Part shown: positions 17,990 through 25,345 of the stretch, piece by piece
How the letters are laid out: each line of letters begins with the position of its first letter
Position numbering within the stretch: the first letter of the stretch is position 1
DNA from: Ectocarpus siliculosus
Lineage: Eukaryota > Sar > Phaeophyceae > Ectocarpales > Ectocarpaceae
Length of the DNA: 25,913 nt
Assembly (NCBI GenBank): GCA_000310025.1
Contig: FN649746.1
Coordinates: 1,747,483-1,773,395, forward strand
Reading direction: 5' to 3'
Program-made: the position numbers and the translations under genes
The notes under the pieces: generated by a model
What the model saw: the letters and a program-made list of their open reading frames with translations, nothing else
What the model was told of the DNA's origin: nothing
The model's database searches: none

Positions 17990-19136
17990 TACACATTTCA
18001 GTGTATTTAGGGCTATTTATTGTTATCGACCAATAAAACATGAAAAAAAACGGAACCGTGTTTTCTTGAACATATATGGAGGCGTTTTTCCCCGAAAGCG
18101 TGAAAAGAAGGAGCCGTTTTTTTTTGGGGCTTGCTACTTTCACGAATCCGTGTTTTTGACAGAAGCATCGGACAAGCGCACCGCGGGCGCTGTAACATCA
18201 CTGAGAACGCTAGAAAGACCTGCCAGACTCACGTCCAGGTCTGTTGTGGAGATGGACAAGCGGCAGAAGCGGCGTTCAGTCCGTTCTTGGCCCAAAACTA
18301 GGCATTGCGTGGTGCTCTCGTCTTCAACTGCTGCTGTTGGTGCTGGGGGATTTTTTTCAATCACACATAGAAAAAACGGAAACCGTAGAACGAGTACAGC
18401 AGCAGCACCAAGACCTCCAACGCGCTGATTCCTTCGGTTCGGCTGTCTATATGATACCATCTCCCGGCGCCGTGCTGCTTCGTGGGTATTGGGTGCTTGG
18501 GTGCTGCTCAATAAAGTGTGTGAGAGACGTGTGCCACCTCACCAAAATGCCGTTGGAAAAAATGCGGCGAGATGATCTGTTTTTGGTCGGACGCATCAAC
18601 ATCAATCCACGGCACCACGCAGAAGTAGAGCAACAGGGCCTCCGACACGCTAATTCTTTCGGATTGGCCATCTATATGATGGTGGCCGTCAGCGCGGCTG
18701 CCGCCCTATGATTGTTGAGCTCGTCTACCTTTGGGCAGGTGGTGGTCAAAGATGGGAGTCGCAACCGTGAAAAATGAGCTGGCAAACTGAAGAAATCGCA
18801 AGAAACACCCAGGTGGCGACACTCTGCCCTGCGCCTGTTGTTGCTGAAAACTGAAAACAGCAGGCCAGGTGGACGGGATCTTTCTAAGTGTGTTGTCCTC
18901 TGTTTCGGGTGCTGCTCATTGCGCTTTCACCGCTGCTCTATGGTGAGCAATACCATGTCAACCTGTTGTGTGTCGAGCAAAACGTGTATTCAGGGAAGGA
19001 AACGTATTTTTCGCGATGACATCACGAATAGAACAAGCGAAAAATAATCGGTTCTTCTTTTCACCGTTCCGTGACAAAATGCGTTTTTTTCGTTGCGTTA
19101 ACAATAGCCCTTAGCGTGTACACTTTTCAGTATTTT
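17990..19136. mobile_element. About 1.15-kb element with long diverged inverted repeats
   Basis: The left arm (about 17990-18150) and right arm (about 19021-19136) are inverted relative to each other. Shared landmarks are TTAGGGCTATT with GTTA(A/T)CG, a run of A with ACGG, GTGAAAAGAAG(G)A(A/G)CCG, and GCTTGNTCTATTCG-like text. Divergence is considerable. The interior contains the duplicated frame at 18244-18711. No transposase motif was recognised and target duplications could not be fixed, so the class is unknown. Confidence 0.5.
18244..18711 (+). CDS. Open frame with internal duplication inside the inverted-repeat element
   Basis: 155 codons open, but the first Met is not in a strong context. 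Two related blocks occur about 220 bases apart: LQRADSFGSAVYM and LRHANSFGLAIYM, each preceded by Gln/Glu-rich text (VQQQHQD and VEQQG). The same repeats are visible at DNA level (CTCC(A/G)AC(A/G)CGCT(G/A)ATTC). The conserved reading frame between copies suggests past coding, but no family is recognised. Confidence 0.3.
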   Translation: MWRWTSGRSGVQSVLGPKLGIAWCSRLQLLLLVLGDFFQSHIEKTETVERVQQQHQDLQRADSFGSAVYMIPSPGAVLLRGYWVLGCCSIKCVRDVCHLTKMPLEKMRRDDLFLVGRININPRHHAEVEQQGLRHANSFGLAIYMMVAVSAAAAL

Positions 19137-19384
19137 CGTTCGTAGAACCACTGTACAACAATCCAGCGTCACACAGGAGGGGGTAAACACCGGGGCTTTT
19201 TTCTTCTTTTGTTTTGTTTTCGTGCCACACCTTCCTCCTGTGGTGCGTGCTGAATTTTTACTTATTTTTTTATCGCGACAAGGATTCAGCGTCCCTTTCC
19301 CTCGTCAACGGTGCTAACGTCGAAGTTTGGTACTCACGAGAGCTTTTCAGTTTTTTTTTGGGCTTTCACCCGCAGAATTTGTAA

Positions 19385-19450
19385 ATTTTTCATCCCATGG
19401 GGATTCGAACTCACGACTTTGCCACTAGCGTACACCACATAATGTTCGGA
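19385..19450 (-). pseudogene. tRNA-like relic or SINE head with perfect B box
   Basis: On the minus strand GTTCGAATCC (19410-19401) matches the RNA polymerase III B box exactly, and it is preceded by a GTGGTGTACGCTAG segment resembling a D arm. ATCC before it and GGAT after it could pair as a remnant acceptor stem. The anticodon arm does not fold convincingly, so it is not a functional tRNA. Confidence 0.4.
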
Positions 19451-20180
19451 TACAGTAACGTGCAGGACCGTTGTTCGCGTCTCAGGATTTTCGTCGCCTG
19501 ATGGCCACCCGCCGCGCCCCTTTCCCTGTGTGCTTTCCCCCCCCCTCCAGAGACACACCTCGCCGCCGCCTCCCAAGTTAGAGCCCAACCCTCAGCGGCA
19601 GCGAGGTCTGGAAAGGAAAACCACAACGCCTCTCTCGGGGGAGAAACCCCTTCGTACTACGACGACAAACACGACCGCTACGCTGGCTACAACTGTTTGA
19701 AAGTACTAAAACTCAGCTGCACCGTGGAATAGGCGGGAGGGGAATGGCGGCGAGGGCCACGGTACGTCACGCCTACGCACCTACTTCCTTGGCCTTGACC
19801 CCTCCCCCCTGAGAGCGGCTTAGCTTGGAGGGGTCGCTGCCAATCGCCGTTGGCTGATCTTTGTTGTCGCCACCGCCTGCGTCGTCTGGGGCCGTTCATT
19901 CGCTGGGACTTGTGCGTTCACGGTGCGTGTGACCAGTGCGGCACCAGGGAGAGAGGAGGCATTGAACCACCACCACCAACCATCGTCTCAGTCGACTAGC
20001 ACCGCCAGCGAAGCATCTCTGCCACAACAGGAGCCGTCGTGACCGACCCGGCGTCGTTGAAAAGGTTTAAGCCGGGTGGCTACAGCTGTGGTCAGGAGTC
20101 TAGCGCTTAGGGGCCGCGCGAGCCACCGTGCTTCCTTTCCTAAAAAAAAGAGCGGATGCTCCAGCCAGCCATCCGTCCAA
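19451..20180. other. Non-coding stretch upstream of the FNIP-like gene
   Basis: No supported exon. A minus frame at 19687-19899 is Arg/Gln/Gly-rich without motifs. A short CAC-rich segment lies at 19967-19980. Confidence 0.35.
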
Positions 20181-20184
20181 GCCA

Positions 20185-20415
20185 CCAGAGCGTTGTAGCA
20201 TAGCGGTACAGTGGGCGTCCTCGAATAACGCGGCCTGAATAATAAGGCGACATTAGTCGCCCTAAAATAAGGTGGGTGAAATTGGCGGACATAGACGGAA
20301 AAGTCAAGTTGTTCTACAATACACACTTGAATAAGGCGGCTGCCCCATACAAGACGGTCATTTTCAGCTGCCCCACCACTGCCATATTCGGGGACCCCGA
20401 CTGTAGCGAATAACC
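20185..20415 (+). promoter_or_regulatory. 5' flank of the FNIP-like gene with hairpins and AATAAGG repeats
   Basis: AATAAGG(C/T)G occurs three times (about 20241, 20266, 20331). A perfect 6-bp stem with ATTA loop lies at 20246-20261 (GGCGAC/GTCGCC). A preceding TAGCATAGCGGTA segment resembles a tRNA D arm. No TATA box was identified. Whether this is promoter, 5' UTR or a repeat remnant cannot be told from sequence. Confidence 0.35.
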
Positions 20416-21582
20416 ATGCCGGGTATCTTGGCCAGCGACATCCTGGCCATCGTGTGGGTCTCGGGCTACGCGGGCCCCGCCGCCGCCGCCGCCTCCCTCG
20501 AGACGGTGTGCCTGGCCGTGTGCAACGCCTGCCGAGAGCAGACCCCGTGGGCCCTGCGCGCCGCGCCGGGCATGCCGCCCTGGCTGCTGTCCTGGCACCT
20601 CCGCGGTGGGGACCGCTTGCTGCTCCAGCGATCCGCCCAGCGGGGCCGGGGTGACGGCGACGGCGGCGGCGGGGACGGAGATCAAGACCGCGGCTGGGTC
20701 GGTCACACGGCCTTGCCGGCCGTCACGACCGCGGCGACGCGGGAGGGCGGGGGGCGGGGGGCCGCCGCCGCAACCACCGTCAACGGCAAGGCCGGCGTCA
20801 TTGTTGTGCGGGCGGGGGTGGAAGAAGATAGAGATGGGCTGGACACACCGCCGCCGGGGGGTGGTGGGGCGGCGACGGCGGCGGCGAAGGCGGCGGCGCG
20901 GGCTACAACTACACACGCGGCGGTGGCGGCGGCGGCGGCGGCCTCCAGGCTGTCCCCTCGTGCCAACATCCAACGGGTCGTGGTCGGCCTAGGCCTTAGC
21001 CTGGACGGCGTCGTGTGGCCGGCGCGACTGACGGCGCTGGAGATGGGCGAGGAGGAGGTTGTTGTTGCTGCAGCTCGGAGCAGCAGCCCGCCCGATGACG
21101 ATTCGGTCGCAGGCCCCAGTAACCTCGAGAATCGGCCCTCGCGCCGCGGCGGCGGCGGCGGCGGGTGCTGCCCGCTCCGACCCTCGCAGCAGAAAAAGAA
21201 GCCCGGCGGGTCTGCTGTGATCACTGCCTCGGAGCCGGCCACCATCGGCGCCGCCACCGCTGCCGCCACGGCAAGGTTTTGGGCGGGAAAACCACCGGGC
21301 TCTTGCTTCGACACCCCCCTCCGCGAAGTATCCCTACCCCCGACCCTGCTGCACCTGGAGCTGCTGGGCCCCTTCAACGATCCCCTTGAGGGGATCGCCT
21401 GGCCTCCTTCTTTGGAAACACTGGTGCTGGGAGACCTCTTCAACGGTACCCTGGGCGACGGTGTTGTGCTTCCCCGCGGTCTCAAGTCGTTGACCCTCGG
21501 GAGCGCTTTCGACCGGAGCCTGGACGCGGTGGCGTGGCCGCCGGGTTTGGTTCATCTGCAGCTGGGGCACTCGTTCAACCAG
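20416..21582 (+). CDS. FNIP-like gene exon 1 (389 codons)
   Basis: Starts MPGILASDILAIVWVSGYAG and ends LQLGHSFNQ at CAG before GTTTGT. It carries the low-complexity half plus four repeat units including FNDPLEGIAWPPSLETLVLG. The intron that follows begins with a (TGTC)n tract. Confidence 0.85.
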
Positions 21583-21646
21583 GTTTGTTTGTCGCAACGC
21601 TCTCCTTCTCCTTGTCTTTCCTGTCTGTCTGCGGGTTTTGTCTGTG

Positions 21647-21685
<39 letters not shown>

Positions 21686-24600
21686 ACAATTGTCTGTCTC
21701 TGCCATTGTCTGTCTGTCTGTCTCTCACACTCCCCCCTTCATTGCCTCCATGAGGTGATTCCCTACTGCAAGGATGATAACAGGGGGCAGGGCTTTCGCA
21801 AGCCCCCCCCCCCCCCCCCTTTTCTGAGGGAAGGATCTCGCCCCTGATGCGACCACGCGCCTGCCTAGGAGAGCGAGTCAACACCGCGGTTAAAACCCCG
21901 TGTCCTGATGCCCAAACTATTTCCCGCCAAGGACGTTCGTTCAACCAGCTTTGTCCCAACGCTCTCCACCTTGTCCCTCCCCACCGCCCGCCTCATTGCC
22001 TCCTTGGCCCCCGTCCCCCGATGTGTCGAAACTCTTTCCTCGCTCAGGACATTGGCGAAGGTCCGTTGGCCTTCCACCATAAGCGAGATCTGTTTCGGCG
22101 ACCTGTTCCGCAGGCCTATAACGGGGGTAGTCTGGCCGGAAGGCCTCAAGCACCTTACGTTCGGGCACCTCTTTCGGCAGGTATTTTGCCCCCAAATTTC
22201 CAAATTTTCAAATCCGTGGTAGACCATAGAACCTCGATTTGCGGCCGAAGAAAAACTATCTTGTGTCCAATTTTCCAAACTCCAAATCCGTGGTAGACCA
22301 TAAAACTTCGATTTGCGGCCGAGGAAAAAGCTTGTATATTTGGAAGCGTGGTACCGACGGGCACCGCATCCATTTTTTTTTTAAATCTGAAGAGTCGGAA
22401 TTTGGAAATTTGAAAGAAATAGCTCCTGTCCTCAGGGAAGCCACCCATTGCATCACATGTTTCCTCACCCTTTTTTTTTGTTCCCTTTTTCATTTCAGCA
22501 AAGCTTCTTGAGTGCTCGCGTTTCAATTCTAGCGTGCAAAGTTCCACCATCTCGGGTCCACCCCTCATTGTTGAGAAAATTTGCCACCACCGGTACTTTG
22601 AAGTTTTGTGTGTGTACGTGGTCTCTAAGCAAGGGTCGATACATTTTGTTTTCATTGCCTTGCTTCTACCCAAGGCGCAGGGTCTCGACGGCATGGTCAG
22701 CTGGCTTGTTGACAGCAGGCAGTAGTTCGCTACGGCGTCAGGGAGGGCGTTGTAGCTCGATTCGTCCCAACCGCACTACATGTGCATGGACTAGCTGGGC
22801 ATACCAGGGTTAGACCAGAATACGTTTCGACTGAAGTGCAGTTCACGCGGCATACGTCTACGTGGTGTAGGCTGACGCCAGATTAGATGAGGCGAAAACA
22901 CACACACACACACATTGATCCGAAGGATAGTTTAGCCCCCCCCATGCTGCCCCCTCACGGGGTACATGGCATTTAGAAGCGTTTTGTGTTTTTAACCGTA
23001 GTTGTCATTTCATTGGTCAGCCGGTTAGCGCGGTCGATGCTAATAAAAAAAGACACACACACGGCCACCAGCTTGCGCCTTCGTGAGATCGTCGCACTCC
23101 AACCGTCCTTGTTTGCGAATCATCTATGCAAGCGTCACCCCCCCCCCTCCCCCGGCGGCGGTTTTCCAGCCTCTCGCAGGCGTCACTTTCCCGACCGGGC
23201 TGGAAGACCTCAAGTTCGGCGGGTACTACAACTGCAGCCTTGATAGCGCGGAGCTCCCGGAAGGGCTGAGATCGCTCGACCTGGGCAGGTCTTTCAATCA
23301 GCCGATTGAGAGGACCCGGTGGCCGCAGGGGCTCCGTAGAATCATTTTCGGGGACTCTTTCAACCAGCCGGTGGAGGCAGTTCGCTGGCCGGGCTCGCTG
23401 AGGGTGCGTGCATGTGTCGCTGTGTTTTTTTCTTTTTTTCTGAGCACTACGTGTGCGTCTCTATCCATACATGTATAATGTATAGACAAGAGTCTAGGAT
23501 GAATTAGAAGAGTGAATCCATACTTTTAGCGGAGGCACTACTGTACCTGTATCTCTACGATTCCCTGAGCAGCATATAGCTGTATTTCTCCTGCGGGTAA
23601 CGGGCTCTACAAGACAGATTGGTGACCATCTTGTGCATCGGATTATTGTTGTTGTTGGTGTTGGTGGTGTTGTTGTCTTCACAATAATAACCGTGCCGAT
23701 CTCTCTAACATCTGTCTGTCCGTTCTGTCTAACACGTGACGCGGTCGATTCCCGTGGTCACAAACTAACTTACACTAAAAGGAAAATGGACACCCGAAGG
23801 GACTTATGCATGTACGTTATCGTTTTTAGTCTTTTTTCGTTTTTGGTATTAACGTGAACGAATCAACGCCACACGAGAAAAAATGACGCAACAGCTACGA
23901 CGGAAGCGAAAACATCGCGGCAGGCACAGACACGGCAGGCGCAGACAGGCTGCATGTAGATTGGTTCGCGGGCTCTCTGCGTGGCCCCTGGTTTGACGTC
24001 GCAAGCACGCGCTCGCTCTCTCCCTCTCCACGGGCATGCGCGTGCAGATAAAAATTCCAGTCGTGTCTTGTGGTTGGCGGCGTGGGATCCGCGGCAATTA
24101 CCCCCCTTAGCAGGATGCAGCGCATCCTCCGTACGACTCGCCGAATACCTCACGACGCCTCGACCTTGGTGATGTGATACCCTGGTCCGGTGAAAACCCG
24201 GCGTGCTCCGTCCCGGCTTTGTAGGGACCCGAGGTCAACGGTCTAACGACTACGGCATGCGTTTACATGAGCACACACATCGTTAACCTTGGGCGGAGAA
24301 ATCTCGGCATATAGTTCCGTCCGGCCATTGTAGGGCTGCAAAGGTAATGATGTAACGACTGCAGCATGCACGGCTATGAGTACACCCCCTCCTGCCACCC
24401 CCTCCGGCCCTTTCTGGAGTCTGCTGTACCTCCCAGTAGAGGACAACAACCCCCCCCCCCCAGATGTTTGGTTGGCCAGGATGCCCAATCAACCCATGGC
24501 ATATCTGGTTGGCACAGCAAACGCATGGATGATGAAACGTATTAAACGCAAACCCCTCAACCCCAGCAGGTGCTTCAGTTCGGATCGAGTTTCAACCAAG

Positions 24601-25112
24601 AGATCGAGAAATCAAGGTGGCCGGCCTCCCTCGAGCACCTCACGTTCCGCCAGCGCTTCGACCGCAACGTGGAGCTAGTGAAGTGGCCTCCCAACCTAAG
24701 GGTCCTCGAGTTCGGCACCTGCTTCGACAAGCCGATCGAGGGGGTCACGTGGCCGCCCAGGCTCGAGAGGTGACAACTGCTATTGTTGTTGTTGTTGTTG
24801 TTGTTGCTGCTGCTGTTGTTATTGTTTGTTGTTTTCCGTACACAATCTCACGAAAAGACAAAACGCCAAATCGAACACCAAACATAATATTCGAACAACC
24901 TCGCGTGCCCATATTCTTGGCGAAGGCTCGTGCTGGGACACTACTTCAGCCAACCAGTGCAGCTGCTCAAGCTTCCTCCTTCGCTGCAACGGCTGGCATT
25001 CAGCAGCGTCTTCGACAAGCCGGATAGGCTGGAGAGCGTGGACCTGGTCGGGGCTAACCATCGGCGCCTGGTTGTCGTTGGTCGCCCAGGCGGTCCGAAG
25101 GCGAGGGGGTGA
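20416..25112 (+). CDS. WP-type FNIP-like repeat protein (5 exons, about 635 residues)
   Basis: Exons 20416-21582, 22061-22180, 23170-23403, 24570-24769 and 24926-25112 join in phase to 636 codons including TGA. The ATG is preceded by an in-frame TAG 12 bases upstream and has A at -3. Residues 1-290 are Ala/Gly-rich with several low-complexity runs and one isolated repeat near 191-213. From about residue 297 to near the end run roughly 14 units of 22-24 residues of the form L..L.FG..FNQPIE.V.WP..., similar to FNIP/LRR-like repeats (known from Dictyostelium, large DNA viruses and some algae), probably a solenoid for protein binding. No catalytic motif seen. An F-box-type N-terminus was looked for because FNIP proteins often have one, but is not clear. 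Uncertain points: start of exon 2 and the true 3' end. Confidence 0.85.
21620..21725. repeat. (TGTC)n tetranucleotide repeat
   Basis: About ten tandem TGTC units in the core (21649-21682) and scattered units around, in intron 1 of the FNIP-like gene. The overlapping Cys/Leu/Ser-rich frames are repeat artefacts. Confidence 0.9.
21806..21819. repeat. C14 run in intron 1
   Basis: Sense-strand C run in the FNIP-like gene, matching the C-rich polarity of runs in the phospholipase gene. Confidence 0.85.
21935..21990 (+). pseudogene. Decayed duplicate of the exon 1/intron 1 junction
   Basis: TTCGTTCAACCAGCTTTGTC followed by CCAACGCTCTCCACCTTGTC mirrors the sequence around 21570-21625 (TCGTTCAACCAGGTTTGTTT, then GTCGCAACGCTCTCC). 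The donor GT is CT in the copy. It looks like a duplicated repeat-unit exon whose splice site was lost. Confidence 0.6.
22061..22180 (+). CDS. FNIP-like gene exon 2 (40 codons)
   Basis: Reads VRWPSTISEICFGDLFRRPI, then TGVVWPEGLKHLTFGHLFRQ, ending CAG before GTATTT. With the acceptor GGCGAAG (22060) the phase fits, but the join after FNQ lacks about four residues of a standard repeat unit. The alternative acceptor CGCTCAG (22047) would supply them (TLAK) but is one base out of phase. Confidence 0.72.
22188..22420. repeat. Foldback repeat containing a 78-bp tandem duplication
   Basis: AAATCCGTGGTAGACCATAG, then ATTTGCGGCCGA(A/G)GAAAAA occurs twice, starting about 22210 and 22287. The outer parts CAAATTTCCAAATTTTC (22194) and GGAATTTGGAAATTTGAAAG (22397) are inverted copies. 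Located just inside intron 2 of the FNIP-like gene. Non-coding. Confidence 0.65.
23006..23052 (+). pseudogene. 5' half of a tRNA-like sequence (Ile-AAU-like)
   Basis: GGTCAGCCGGTTAGCGCGG followed by TCGATGCTAATAA resembles the D arm and anticodon loop (CTAATAA) of eukaryotic tRNA-Ile(AAU). It ends in a short A run and there is no T arm or B box downstream, so it is a tRNA half or a SINE fragment in intron 2. Confidence 0.35.
23170..23403 (+). CDS. FNIP-like gene exon 3 (78 codons)
   Basis: Acceptor with C runs and GTTTTCCAG, donor AGG before GTGCGT. Starts PLAGVTFPTGLEDLKFGGYY, which continues the broken FRQ unit of exon 2 exactly, then has two FNQP(I/V)E units with RWPQGLRRIIFG and RWPGSLR. 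Confidence 0.9.
23634..23770 (-). mobile_element. Family B repeat, inverted copy in the FNIP-like gene
   Basis: On the minus strand it reads GTGACCACGGGAATCGACCG, a spacer, AGAGAGATCGGCACGG, GTGAAGACAACAACACC and a CAA/CAC tail, matching 5305-5430. Lies in intron 3 and is again antisense to its host gene. Confidence 0.72.
24103..24278 (-). mobile_element. Family A repeat, near-complete inverted copy
   Basis: Minus strand reads TGCCGTAGTCGTTAGACCGT, AAAGCCGGGACGGAGCACGC, GTGAGGTATTCGGCGAGTCG and ends GCGCTGCATCCTGCTAAGGG. It matches 3911-4098 along its whole length. Located in intron 3 of the FNIP-like gene, antisense to it. Confidence 0.8.
24296..24393 (-). mobile_element. Family A repeat, diverged inverted fragment
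   Basis: Minus strand begins GGGGTGTACTCATAGCCGTG, then CATGCTGCAGTCGTTACATC, CCCTACAATGGCCGGACGGA, then loses similarity. The same TACTCAT start next to a G run is seen in the plus-strand copies. Confidence 0.55.
24570..24769 (+). CDS. FNIP-like gene exon 4
   Basis: Acceptor CCCAGCAG, donor GAGAG before GTGACA (phase 2). Starts VLQFGSSFNQEIEKSRWPAS and ends FDKPIEGVTWPPRLER. Three repeat units. An in-frame TGA just after the donor lies in the intron. The intron runs straight into (TTG)n. Confidence 0.9.
24780..24832. repeat. (GTT)n array in intron 4
   Basis: About nine GTT/TTG units plus GCT interruptions, starting about 14 bases after the exon 4 donor on the sense strand. Confidence 0.9.
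24926..25112 (+). CDS. FNIP-like gene exon 5, apparent terminal exon
   Basis: Acceptor TTGGCGAAG; the first base completes an Arg codon. Reads LVLGHYFSQPVQLLKLPPSL, then QRLAFSSVFDKPDRLESVDL and a non-repeat tail to TGA at 25110-25112. The stop overlaps a good donor (GGGG before GTGAGA at 25109) followed by a GTT/GGT array, so the gene may splice here to a downstream exon, for example one opening at 25373. Confidence 0.75.
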
Positions 25113-25116
25113 GATG

Positions 25117-25148
<32 letters not shown>

Positions 25149-25176
25149 GGTGGTGGCGGTGGTGGTGGTGTGTTGG

Positions 25177-25226
<50 letters not shown>

Positions 25227-25345
25227 GGTGGTGGTGGCGGTGGTGGTGGTGGTGGCGGTGGTGGCGGTGGTGGTGGTGTGTTGGGGGTAGTGTTGTTGTT
25301 GGTGTTGTAGGTGTTGTTGTTGGTTGTTATTGTTGTTATTGTTGT
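25113..25345. repeat. Long (GTT)n(GGT)n compound array
   Basis: More than 200 bases of GTT and GGT blocks with occasional GCG changes, immediately after the apparent stop of the FNIP-like gene. It could be 3' UTR or the start of a further intron. Frames through it encode only homopolymers. Confidence 0.92.

Noticed and set aside
20703-21485. Minus-strand frame of 260 codons opposite exon 1 of the FNIP-like gene
   Set aside because: Antisense shadow of a GC-rich exon; the plus strand carries the repeat motifs and consistent splice sites.
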